From positions 1 through 10,744 of the forward strand of contig CAMYYX010000056.1 of assembly GCA_947303695.1 (NCBI GenBank): DNA of 10,744 bases. Reading direction: 5' to 3'. The translations under genes were made by a program, and so were the position numbers. The notes beneath the pieces were generated by a model. That model had not been told where the DNA came from. It ran no database searches and saw only the letters and a program-made list of their open reading frames with translations. Positions 1 through 7,078 of this stretch are shown here, piece after piece. Within the stretch, counting starts at the first letter, position 1. Each line of letters starts with the position of its first letter. This stretch comes from an uncultured Prevotellaceae bacterium. Lineage in GTDB: Bacteria > Bacteroidota > Bacteroidia > Bacteroidales > Bacteroidaceae.

Positions 1-784
1 CGAGCGCCTGACAAGGCTGCTGAATACGAAGTCCGACGTTTCCGACACGCAGGAAGTTATCGCGATGTAGTGGTGTTTCGTTGAAGAGTTCTACAACGAT
101 ATTCCCTAAGTCGGTATAGAATGTGACCTGAGGCCGATTGGCATCTTCACGAATGGCATCGCGGATTGATTTCGCGATGATGCCGGCACCTGTTTCGTTG
201 GGGTGGATTCCGTCAGGAAACAGATTTGAGAGGGTTGATGTTATCTGGTGCAGATCGACAACTTGCCATTTATGTCGTGTCGCTATTTGTTGACAAGCAG
301 GTATGATACCTGCCGAGATGATGCTGTCGTTGATAGCCCATGCATGACTGAAGGCCGTCGCCGGAAGAGCCATGATAATGCGTGGATTGGAACTGAGCTT
401 ACTGAAGTTGACGGCAATCTTTTCAAGTCCTTTCTTGAATCGTTTTGCATCTTTCCAATTCTGAGGTTTTGAGTCGTTTGTGCCGAGTTTGATGATGACG
501 ATATCAGGCAGGAAAGCCAAAGCGTCTGCATATTCTTGTGTCTTGGTATATGGGTCGTCGGCTTCGTCTTGTGCACACTTTCCGTTATTGCCGAAGTTGC
601 GAACATCGAATCCGTCACCCAGCAGCTGTTGCAACTGAGCCGGATAAGTATTTTTGCTGCGGTCTTGAATACCATGCCCCCATGTGATACTATTTCCAAC
701 ACAGGCGACTTTGATCTTTTGGTTTTGTGCTACAGAGACGAGCGAGAAGAGTAGCGCAAGTAGAATGATGACCCTTTTGTTCAT
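1..784 (-). CDS. Secreted SGNH/GDSL hydrolase with in-frame cyclophilin-like start (3' end beyond window)
   Basis: This partial gene reads leftward from ATG at 784-782 and is open to the window edge, giving 261 visible residues. A signal peptide covers about residues 1-19 (ending SLVSVA before QNQ), so the product is exported to the periplasm or cell surface. Residues 24-212 form an SGNH hydrolase domain: GNSIT with the nucleophile Ser32 (Asn in place of the usual Asp of GDS), an FGNNG block near 64-68, GTND at 101-104, and DGIH with Asp191 and His194 completing the triad. Such enzymes usually remove acyl groups, often acetyl, from carbohydrates; the substrate here is unknown. From residue 220 the same frame reads like the start of a Bacteroidetes cyclophilin (LGNIV, then NETPLHRDNFL), but resemblance stops after residue 246. 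It lies 34 bp after the porin gene, as the last visible gene of the operon. The hydrolase call is firm; the nature of the C-terminal part is not. Confidence 0.85.
   Translation of the reverse strand, partial: MNKRVIILLALLFSLVSVAQNQKIKVACVGNSITWGHGIQDRSKNTYPAQLQQLLGDGFDVRNFGNNGKCAQDEADDPYTKTQEYADALAFLPDIVIIKLGTNDSKPQNWKDAKRFKKGLEKIAVNFSKLSSNPRIIMALPATAFSHAWAINDSIISAGIIPACQQIATRHKWQVVDLHQITSTLSNLFPDGIHPNETGAGIIAKSIRDAIREDANRPQVTFYTDLGNIVVELFNETPLHRDNFLRVGNVGLRIQQPCQAL
47..127 (-). other. Cyclophilin-like N-terminal segment within the SGNH hydrolase frame
   Basis: Residues 220-246 of the SGNH hydrolase reading frame match the first two strands and the start of the first helix of cyclophilin-type peptidyl-prolyl isomerases as found in Bacteroidetes: a TxxG(N/D)I-V-L-(F/Y) strand pair followed by NETPLHRDNFL. 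The segment directly follows the last helix of the SGNH domain with only a short Asn-Arg-Pro linker. The catalytic FHR and later cyclophilin motifs would lie beyond the visible sequence. The 46 bases to its left do not continue the family pattern in this frame. The match was judged by eye and not computed. Confidence 0.6.
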
Positions 785-818
785 GTTGCTTAGGTATTAA
801 TTGCTAGGTTTGACGATA

Positions 819-2864
819 TTAATCATAGAAGTTCCAACTGATGCCGAAATGTAAGCCTCCTGGGTTCATGGGGTATCCTGGCAGCCAGAGGTATCGACCG
901 TCTGATTGGTTGATATGATAGTACTGCACATAGAATCGTGTGCGTTTCAAATCGAAGTTGGCATAGATGCTGATGAGTGGATAGTTGCCTACTTTTTTGC
1001 GGTTATTTGCATTTTGCAGCATGAACTGGCTGATGACAGGCGAATAGTCAGGAGCCTCATATTCTGTGAAATATTTCATGTCGCCACCCAATTCGCAATT
1101 GAGTACTTTGGCAATCCTGAACTCGATATACAGATTCGTATATAACGATAGCGTAGGAAGAGGAATCAAGTCGGACTTTGTGGATTTCTGATAAGTAATG
1201 TCGTTGTCGAAATGGAAGATTCCGAACTTAAAGTCCTGACGTAGGTTGGCGCTGATCACTTGTATGTTACCCGTATGCTGACGAGGTGTGACGTTGTTGC
1301 TGTATCCCGAACCGGTAGATGTGGAGTAGGCGACACCTGTGTTTTCGAAATAGCAATAGTTCTTGATGTTCTCAACTCCAACTGTTAGCTTTGTGTTGGT
1401 CTTCGGAAAAGATATTTGCCCTTCTAAACGTGTACGCCATTCTTTGTCGAAATCTTGATTCCACCATGCATGACGTGAATGGTAATGACGTATGTAATAT
1501 GACGGTTTCTGATTTTTAATAAATGCATTCATGACAACTTGAGCAGTATCTCCCCAAATTGGCAAATTGAGTTCTCCGTGTCCTTCGACAAAGAAATCGC
1601 CTGACCGTTCGCCAGCAAAAGTGAATTCTCCGTTCACATTGTAATGAACCATTTTTCCTTGTGTACGAATCAACTGCCCACCTACAGCGATATTGTTTTC
1701 TGAAACTTTGTTATTCATCAGACGTGAGGAATACCCAATGGCAGATTTTATGGAGTCGAGCTGTTCGAAATTCTGATATTCAAATGCAATGTAAGCGTTG
1801 ATACCGGCAGCTGCGTATTTGTTAAACCCTTCGCGAAGTGAAAGTCCTACCGTATTACGCATGACGAAATTCTTCGTGCGATCATTGGTCGAGTCGCTTG
1901 GAAGATAATCGTGTGTATGGTAGTTCTGTGGCGTGTTATATGCGATATATCCACGTCTCAGATAACGCAGACTAAAGGTGTGGAAAATGCTCGTCACAGG
2001 TACGAAAACATCCTTCATGTTCGTTGAGTCACCCTCAGTGCGATAGAAACCAATGTTATAGCGATGGTTGAAATGTACTACATCGTGTTCTTGTTTCGAC
2101 CATGTGCTCGATAGCCATACGGGTATATCATCTGCCTCAAAGTTCTGCTTCATGTTCTCTGGGTGGGTGATGTAGTTCTCATCGGTGATACCTCCGTTCT
2201 CTGCCAGTTTCATGTAGTTGTGTGAATAGAAGAAGTGGAAGTCGTATTTGTCTCCAAGATATGATGCCCATCCGTTGGCGCCCATGTATGAGGTCGATTG
2301 GCTGTTGTAATAGCCTTGACCATACATGTAATCAAACAGTCCACCTATGTTGATACGCTTACCTGCGTTTTGGGTATAGACCACTTTGATGTGTTCATCG
2401 CCTGTTGTCTTTGAACCACAAGTGTTATAGGTCGCATTGAGAAATGGTGATTTTGTGTTATAGAAACGGAATTGGTCGGCCTGAAGATAGAACTGGTCGA
2501 ATGGACGAAGGAATATGAATTCGTCATTGTCCTGACGCTCTAAGAAGATGCGGTTGATGCGTGGGGAACCGAGGTTGCCCAGATGACTATAGTGTCCGTT
2601 GATTCCTTCCGAAAGGTTCGCATTCTGGAATTGGTGCTGGAGGGTGTCAACATATGTCAGGGTTCTGTTTCCATATGTTTTGTCGATAGTCCATGCAAAG
2701 ACTTCTGCAGGTACAATTGTTTTATCTTTCGAATCTTTTTCAGAGGTTGAGTCGCCTGGCACCAGCATCATGTCCGTATTGGATTCTAACTCTCCGATAA
2801 TACGTTGAGCAGAAGCAAAGACGGGAATGATGATGGTGATGAGAAGGATGGACAGTCGTTTCAT
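819..2864 (-). CDS. Putative outer-membrane porin (Porin_10-like family)
   Basis: This 681-residue protein starts with a classic signal peptide (residues 1-19, ending FASA before Gln). A short Asp/Ser/Lys-rich stretch follows (about 35-50). The rest alternates polar and aromatic residues, rich in Tyr, Phe, Asn and Gly, as in transmembrane beta strands. It ends in GISWNFYD, with aromatic residues near the C-terminus as expected for a substrate of the BAM assembly machinery. Length and overall pattern fit the Bacteroidetes 'putative porin' family (Porin_10), thought to form outer-membrane beta barrels of unknown substrate. The start ATG at 2864 is chosen because the signal peptide follows at once. 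The gene begins 8 bp after the small membrane protein gene and ends 34 bp before the SGNH hydrolase gene, so it is probably co-transcribed with both. Family assignment is by recognition, without a profile search. Confidence 0.75.
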   Translation of the reverse strand: MKRLSILLITIIIPVFASAQRIIGELESNTDMMLVPGDSTSEKDSKDKTIVPAEVFAWTIDKTYGNRTLTYVDTLQHQFQNANLSEGINGHYSHLGNLGSPRINRIFLERQDNDEFIFLRPFDQFYLQADQFRFYNTKSPFLNATYNTCGSKTTGDEHIKVVYTQNAGKRINIGGLFDYMYGQGYYNSQSTSYMGANGWASYLGDKYDFHFFYSHNYMKLAENGGITDENYITHPENMKQNFEADDIPVWLSSTWSKQEHDVVHFNHRYNIGFYRTEGDSTNMKDVFVPVTSIFHTFSLRYLRRGYIAYNTPQNYHTHDYLPSDSTNDRTKNFVMRNTVGLSLREGFNKYAAAGINAYIAFEYQNFEQLDSIKSAIGYSSRLMNNKVSENNIAVGGQLIRTQGKMVHYNVNGEFTFAGERSGDFFVEGHGELNLPIWGDTAQVVMNAFIKNQKPSYYIRHYHSRHAWWNQDFDKEWRTRLEGQISFPKTNTKLTVGVENIKNYCYFENTGVAYSTSTGSGYSNNVTPRQHTGNIQVISANLRQDFKFGIFHFDNDITYQKSTKSDLIPLPTLSLYTNLYIEFRIAKVLNCELGGDMKYFTEYEAPDYSPVISQFMLQNANNRKKVGNYPLISIYANFDLKRTRFYVQYYHINQSDGRYLWLPGYPMNPGGLHFGISWNFYD

Positions 2865-2872
2865 TTAGAAAT

Positions 2873-3136
2873 TTAGAACATGAATCGTAAGATGAATTCG
2901 ACGATTTTGATTAGTATAGCTCCAAATCCTACACTAAAGAATAGAACCCGATTATCTGGTAAGGCGAAATAAATAATGACAGCAACCAAAAAGCCGACCA
3001 TAAAGATGATGTTTAATACTTTACGAGCGGTTTGGATGTTGTCTCTCTTGCTGTGTGTGCTTCTACGGCTTGAGTGCTGTTGGCGATCTTTCTCGAGTGC
3101 CTCAGCAATGATTTTATCTACTTCGTCAGCTTTCAT
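2873..3136 (-). CDS. Small inner-membrane protein with two predicted helices, unknown function
   Basis: I do not recognise a named family with certainty. The 87-residue product has a charged, soluble N-terminus (residues 1-39, with an acidic amphipathic start and then a basic Ser/Arg/His/Lys-rich stretch). Two hydrophobic segments follow, at about 40-59 and 63-86, separated by a short Pro-Asp-Asn-Arg turn. This predicts a helical hairpin in the inner membrane with the basic N-terminal part on the cytoplasmic side by the positive-inside rule. Its ATG overlaps the stop of the upstream DUF4468 gene as ATGA (3133-3136), which indicates translational coupling. It sits 8 bp before the porin gene. 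The position between a secreted protein and an outer-membrane protein suggests an envelope role, but nothing in the sequence shows a specific activity. Confidence 0.7.
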   Translation of the reverse strand: MKADEVDKIIAEALEKDRQQHSSRRSTHSKRDNIQTARKVLNIIFMVGFLVAVIIYFALPDNRVLFFSVGFGAILIKIVEFILRFMF

Positions 3137-3783
3137 TTAATGACAGTCTCTATTTCCGAAAAGAGCTCGTTGGCAAGATCAACGGTCTTTACTCTGAATT
3201 TACGGTTCTGTTTGATGAAGTTTCCTTTCTTGTTGAATGCTGTTTCGTCTGTGATGTACGCTTCTGCTGCAACACGTTCTTTTTCTGAAGTGAAGGTGTA
3301 AACATAAGCGATGTTGGTCATCGTAGCTTTCACCGAACCATCGTTAATCTTGATGTTGAGTTTGTACTCTATCTCGGCATAGTCGCGTTCCAGAATTCTG
3401 TTGGTGAAGACGATTTCTTCATTGCCTTGACAGACAATCTGTGTCTTGGGGTCACTTGAGTCGTCAGAGACCTTTACGGAAGAATATGCCAGATTGCGGA
3501 AATAATCGGGGTCTGTCCATTTTCCGTTTTCGATGTTTGGCATATAGCGTGCAGATGCCCAAGAGGCTATTTGACGATAAAGATCTTCCTTGCTTTTGCC
3601 TGTAGCAGTGAATGTCTTAGAGAAAGTAACAAGTCCATTTTCAACAGGAACAGCCCCTTGCATATAAGGAGTAAAGTCTGTTACCTTTGTTGAAGTGTTC
3701 TTTTTTCCGAAAATACCAGTGTTCTGTGCATTCACACAAAATGGGAGCATGGCTACCATTAATGTCAATATTAAACTCTTCAT
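3133..3783 (-). CDS. Secreted DUF4468-domain protein
   Basis: The product has 216 residues when started at the ATG at 3783-3781. This start is preferred over an in-frame ATG at 3819 because it places a clean signal peptide (residues 1-19, ending CVNA before Gln) at the N-terminus, and because the promoter -7 element at 3817-3824 covers the earlier start. From about residue 47 the protein resembles DUF4468, a Bacteroidetes domain with a TBP-like fold: an N-terminal strand (GLVTFSKTF), a helix with Leu-Tyr-Arg-Gln and Trp-Ala, then paired strands (EIEYKLNIKI, followed by a second strand with MTNIAYVYTF). The C-terminal 50 residues are charged and probably helical. Function is unknown; export to the periplasm is inferred from the signal peptide. 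It is the first gene of the operon and overlaps the next gene by 4 bp. Confidence 0.75.
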   Translation of the reverse strand: MKSLILTLMVAMLPFCVNAQNTGIFGKKNTSTKVTDFTPYMQGAVPVENGLVTFSKTFTATGKSKEDLYRQIASWASARYMPNIENGKWTDPDYFRNLAYSSVKVSDDSSDPKTQIVCQGNEEIVFTNRILERDYAEIEYKLNIKINDGSVKATMTNIAYVYTFTSEKERVAAEAYITDETAFNKKGNFIKQNRKFRVKTVDLANELFSEIETVIK

Positions 3784-3816
3784 GCCTTTTTCGTTTTTTG
3801 TTTTTCTATTACGATG

Positions 3817-3847
3817 CAAAATTACTTAAAAAAAATATATCAACAAA
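3817..3847 (-). promoter_or_regulatory. Bacteroidetes-type promoter for the DUF4468-porin operon
   Basis: On the minus strand TTTG (3847-3844) is followed after exactly 19 bp by TAATTTTG (3824-3817). This matches the Bacteroidetes primary sigma factor consensus TTTG, about 19 bp, TAnnTTTG. Transcription would start near 3810, leaving an untranslated leader of roughly 27 bases before the ATG at 3783. The DNA is AT-rich, so some chance matching is expected, but the exact spacing and the position just upstream of the operon support it. Confidence 0.6.
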
Positions 3848-3866
3848 ATTTTATGGCTCGAACACC

Positions 3867-3881
3867 TTATATTTTATATAA
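3867..3881. promoter_or_regulatory. AT-only inverted repeat between the divergent promoters
   Basis: TTATAT and ATATAA form perfect 6-bp arms around a TTT centre, lying between the two divergent -33 elements. It could be a regulator site serving both directions, but an AT-only palindrome in AT-rich DNA can easily arise by chance. I see no second copy that would support it. Confidence 0.2.
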
Positions 3882-3927
3882 TTTAACGCAATAGTAAAGA
3901 AAAAAGTCATTTTTGTTTGTTACGTAT

Positions 3928-3958
3928 TTTGTGGTTTTAAAAATAAGTATTACTTTTG
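3928..3958 (+). promoter_or_regulatory. Bacteroidetes-type promoter for the nuclease-dockerin operon
   Basis: TTTG at 3928-3931 is followed after exactly 19 bp by TACTTTTG at 3951-3958, a full match to the TTTG, 19 bp, TAnnTTTG consensus. Transcription would start near 3965, about 20 bases before the ATG at 3986. No Shine-Dalgarno sequence is evident in the leader, as is common in Bacteroidetes. Confidence 0.65.
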
Positions 3959-3985
3959 TGGGGAAATTAAAATGTTGTGTTATAT

Positions 3986-5071
3986 ATGAAAAAAGGTATT
4001 TTTTCTTTTTTGACGGTGATGGTTGTTCTTTCAATCATCTCTTGGCGACCAGAACCAAAGAACGGTAAAGCGTTGCAAGTGTATGGCGTTGCTTTCTACA
4101 ATCTCGAGAATTTGTTCGATACCTTGCACGACGAGGGAAAGAATGACTATGAGTATCTGCCAAACGGAACCAACCGTTGGGGTGCGTTGAAGTATACGAA
4201 CAAACTGAAGAACATGGCGCAGGTATTAGCGAATCTGGGTACAGAGATGACCATGAAGTCAGGTTTGCAGAAAGTCTGCAAGAGCCCTGCGATTATTGGA
4301 TTGTCGGAAGTGGAGAATCGCCGGGTGTTGGAAGACCTGCTGAAAGAACCAGTGCTGAAGGATAAAGGATGGGATATCATCCACATAGAAGGTCCAGATA
4401 AGCGTGGTGTGGATTGTGCCTTCTTCTACAATCCTTCCATCTTCAAGTTGGAGCACTACCACCTAACCAATTATATCTATGAGAATGGCGACACTACGCG
4501 TGCCACTCGTGGATTCCTGATTGCCAGCGGTACGATAGCTGGCGATAAAATCAGTTTCATCGTCAATCACTGGCCTTCACGTGCTGCTGAGAGCGAATTC
4601 CGTGAGATGGCAGGTCGTCAGGTACGTAAGATGATCGACTCTATCTTTGCTGCCAATCCAGCTGAGCGTGTCGTCGTAATGGGTGACTTGAACGATGACC
4701 CGAAGGACAAGAGTGTGACAAAGGCACTGGGCGCAAAACACAACAAGAAAGACTGCAAGCCTGGCGATATGTTCAATCCTTGGTACGAGACGCTTTATAA
4801 AGTAGGACAGGGGACATTGCTCTATGACGGTAAGTGGAATTTGTTCGACCAAATCATTATCTCTGAGAACTTGCTCAATCCTGATGGCGTAACCGACTAT
4901 TCTACATTGAAGTTCCGTAAGCACGAGATTTATCTGCGTGATTTCCTCATTACGCAAGAAGGTAAGACGAAAGGTGCTCCGAAGCGTACCACAGCCAGTG
5001 GTGTGTGGCTTAATGGCTATAGCGACCACCTTCCCACACAGATATTCCTTGTTAAGGAAGTGCAGAATTAA
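3986..5071 (+). CDS. Secreted endonuclease/exonuclease/phosphatase-family enzyme
   Basis: This 361-residue protein has a hydrophobic N-terminus (about 5-19) acting as a signal peptide or anchor, followed by one endonuclease/exonuclease/phosphatase (EEP) domain filling the rest. The family's metal-dependent active-site motifs appear in order: YNLENLFD with Asn39 and Glu41, LSEVEN with metal ligand Glu108, RGVDCAFFY, VNHWPSR with Asn194 and His195, GDLND with Asp234 and Asn236, and YSDHLP with the catalytic Asp347-His348 pair. Family members cleave phosphodiester or phosphomonoester bonds in DNA, RNA, inositol phosphates or sphingolipids; the substrate cannot be told from motifs alone. The catalytic set looks complete. 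ATG 3986 is preferred over GTG 3977 because it puts Lys-Lys and the hydrophobic run directly after Met. A consensus promoter lies upstream, and the OB-fold/dockerin gene follows after 31 bp, pointing to co-expression. Confidence 0.88.
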   Translation: MKKGIFSFLTVMVVLSIISWRPEPKNGKALQVYGVAFYNLENLFDTLHDEGKNDYEYLPNGTNRWGALKYTNKLKNMAQVLANLGTEMTMKSGLQKVCKSPAIIGLSEVENRRVLEDLLKEPVLKDKGWDIIHIEGPDKRGVDCAFFYNPSIFKLEHYHLTNYIYENGDTTRATRGFLIASGTIAGDKISFIVNHWPSRAAESEFREMAGRQVRKMIDSIFAANPAERVVVMGDLNDDPKDKSVTKALGAKHNKKDCKPGDMFNPWYETLYKVGQGTLLYDGKWNLFDQIIISENLLNPDGVTDYSTLKFRKHEIYLRDFLITQEGKTKGAPKRTTASGVWLNGYSDHLPTQIFLVKEVQN

Positions 5072-5102
5072 ATAGAAGATAAATCATAAAAACATTATCG
5101 AT

Positions 5103-7055
5103 ATGAAGAAATTATTACTATCAATCATGGCACTCCTTATGAGTGTGTGTGTGTTTGCAGATGATGTGGTCTTTGATTTCGACAATGACTACAAACAATT
5201 ATTTCCATCGATAGGGGAGTCCTCTAATGATAGCCATGATGGTGACTTTACTGATGTTACAACGGCAACGATTGGTGACATTAGTTTTACTGTCACACCA
5301 GCAGAGAGTGGTACCGCTAATAGAATCTGGGGTAGTTCTCCAAGATTGAGGTTGTATTCAGGAACGTTCACGATTGAATCTGCAGGTGAACCTATTACTT
5401 ATATTAAGTTCACGGGTAACACCAATTGGAATGTAACTGCTGATAACGGTACATTGTCCGGTAAAGAATGGGCAGGTAACTCTAATAAGATTATTTTCAC
5501 GGTTTCCAAAAATACTCAGATCGGCCAGGTCGAAGTGTCTACAGAGGAAGGTCATGTGTTGAAGGAATCGTTGTATTCGATTGCGTTTACTGCCTCACAG
5601 GACGGATGGAGCATTGACGACAAGAATCTGGGCGGATTGACATACGTATGGAAGCCAAGCTCTTCGTATGGTTATGTAGCCACTGCATACACGGATGCAT
5701 GTTATGAAACAGAGTCGTGGCTTTTGTCTCCTGTCTTTGATATGTCGAAAGCATCACAGATTGAGATGACAATCAGTCATGCAGGTAATAAGTTCGCAGG
5801 TGCAGTATCTGACCAAGTTTCATTCTGTGCTACTACCGATGGCGGTGAGAACTGGAAAAATGTGGAAGTGGCTCAATGGCCTGCCGGCAATAACTGGAAC
5901 TTTAATGAGTCAGCGGTTGATATTTCTGAGTATGCGGGTCAGGAAGCTGTTCAGTTGGCTATTGTATATAAGAGTACTACATCTTCTGCGGGTTCTTATG
6001 AAATTCGGAGCATGGAGATTTTTGGTAAAGGCGCAATTACTATTAAGAAGGAAGAAATGGCCGGACCTACCATCACTCCTGCTACAGGAACTTACGATAC
6101 TGACCAGACTGTGACCATTGTTGACCCAACAGGTAACAACTATACCATCTACTACACGCTGGACGGCAGTGAGCCCACAGAGACATCTTCAATATATGAG
6201 GCTCCGTTTACAGTGACAGAGACCACAACTGTGAAAGCTGTGTATGTGGATGATGACGACAATATGAGTGCAGTATCTACGTCCGTAATCACCATTAGTA
6301 AAAAGGCTGTATATACTACCATTGCAGAACTGATAGAGAATTGTACGACTTCAGGTTCAAACAATGCTCCTGTCGTTACTCTGAAAACTACCAACCTGCT
6401 TGTGACAGGTGTGAACGGCTCAAATGTGTTTGTGAGTGATGAGACAGGCGCGTTCCTTTTCTATGGCTCTAACTCTGGATTGACCAAGGGTGACATCATC
6501 AGCGGTAGTGTGGAGGGCAAACTCTATTCTTACAATGGCCTGCCTGAGATATCGGTAAGTGATAAGTGGGCATCTGTGACAGTTGTTAGCCAAGGAAATA
6601 TAGTTAAGGCTACAAAGGTTGCTGCTGCCGACATCACTGCTGCCGACGCCAACAAGTATGTACGTTTTGAAGGGGTTGAATATAAGTCAGAAGAGACGGT
6701 TTCGAACAAGACTAACTTCACGTTGACTGACGGAACGACTGATGTGGTGATTCGTGATAATTTTTCTAACCTGACCGATGTGTTTAAGGTAGGAGGAAAA
6801 TACAATGTCAATGTGTTTGTGATTCCATTTAAGGAAACAATCCAATACTATGTCGTAAGCACGGATGATGTTGAGGATGCTTTAGGTGTAGCAGAAGATG
6901 TCAACAGTGATGGCATCATCGATACCCAAGATGTGCTTGCTGTGTACGATGCAATTCAGTCCAGCAGTAACGACAGTCGTTATGATGTCAATGGTGACAC
7001 AATTATTGATACACAGGATGTGTTGGCAATCTATGAGAAGATTCGTAATCAATAG
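5103..7055 (+). CDS. Secreted multidomain surface protein with OB-fold-like and paired dockerin modules
   Basis: The product has 650 residues and a signal peptide (1-19, ending VCVFA). Residues 20-155 form a beta-rich N-terminal module of a type frequent in Prevotella secreted proteins. Residues 160-310 resemble a choice-of-anchor-J domain (GWSIDD at 168-173, then SWLLSPVFDMS and a DGGENW motif). Residues 322-400 resemble the chitobiase/beta-hexosaminidase C-terminal module (YYTLDGSEPTETS). Residues 403-598 resemble the OB-fold-type domains found in extracellular nuclease-associated proteins (YhcR/DUF5689/DUF6359 type). The C-terminus carries two dockerin-type calcium-binding repeats, DVNSDGIIDTQDVL from 599 and DVNGDTIIDTQDVL from 628. 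No catalytic domain is seen, so a binding or scaffolding role outside the cell is inferred. It begins 31 bp after the nuclease gene. Domain limits and family names are by eye; the dockerin pair is the firmest call. Confidence 0.8.
   Translation: MKKLLLSIMALLMSVCVFADDVVFDFDNDYKQLFPSIGESSNDSHDGDFTDVTTATIGDISFTVTPAESGTANRIWGSSPRLRLYSGTFTIESAGEPITYIKFTGNTNWNVTADNGTLSGKEWAGNSNKIIFTVSKNTQIGQVEVSTEEGHVLKESLYSIAFTASQDGWSIDDKNLGGLTYVWKPSSSYGYVATAYTDACYETESWLLSPVFDMSKASQIEMTISHAGNKFAGAVSDQVSFCATTDGGENWKNVEVAQWPAGNNWNFNESAVDISEYAGQEAVQLAIVYKSTTSSAGSYEIRSMEIFGKGAITIKKEEMAGPTITPATGTYDTDQTVTIVDPTGNNYTIYYTLDGSEPTETSSIYEAPFTVTETTTVKAVYVDDDDNMSAVSTSVITISKKAVYTTIAELIENCTTSGSNNAPVVTLKTTNLLVTGVNGSNVFVSDETGAFLFYGSNSGLTKGDIISGSVEGKLYSYNGLPEISVSDKWASVTVVSQGNIVKATKVAAADITAADANKYVRFEGVEYKSEETVSNKTNFTLTDGTTDVVIRDNFSNLTDVFKVGGKYNVNVFVIPFKETIQYYVVSTDDVEDALGVAEDVNSDGIIDTQDVLAVYDAIQSSSNDSRYDVNGDTIIDTQDVLAIYEKIRNQ
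6897..7028 (+). other. Paired dockerin type I repeats
   Basis: Two F-hand loops of the form DVNxDxxIDTQDVL start at residues 599 and 628 of the 650-residue protein, 29 residues apart. Each has Asp at loop positions 1, 5 and 9, Asn at 3 and Asp at 12, the ligand pattern of dockerin type I calcium sites. They form the extreme C-terminus, where dockerins usually sit, and would bind a cohesin module on another protein. No cohesin is visible in this window. Confidence 0.75.
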
Positions 7056-7078
7056 AACGTTTTAATTTTGTATCACAT

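Noticed and set aside
248..754. Short plus-strand frames (248-472, 536-754) opposite the SGNH hydrolase
   Set aside because: The minus-strand frame has all SGNH motifs through this region, so these are shadows.
2864..2879. Short TTTAGAA direct repeat before the porin start
   Set aside because: Two 7-bp AT-rich units spanning a stop and start codon are easily due to chance.
3784..3819. Upstream in-frame ATG at 3819 as start of the DUF4468 gene
   Set aside because: It would add 12 charged residues before the signal peptide and would overlap the -7 promoter element, so ATG 3783 is preferred.
3972..3985. ATG at 3972 or GTG at 3977 as start of the EEP-family gene
   Set aside because: ATG 3972 is out of frame and meets a stop at 3987-3989. 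GTG 3977 adds only three residues before the better ATG at 3986.
4577..5029. 150-codon open frame antisense to the EEP-family gene
   Set aside because: The opposite strand carries clear family motifs here, and the antisense translation has no recognisable domain.
5072..5102. Possible terminator between the EEP-family and dockerin genes
   Set aside because: The 31-bp gap is AT-rich but has no hairpin with a T-run, so co-transcription is more likely.
7063..7070. TAATTTTG before the Dabb gene as a separate promoter
   Set aside because: It matches the -7 consensus, but no TTTG lies 19 bp upstream and it is only 8 bases from the start codon.
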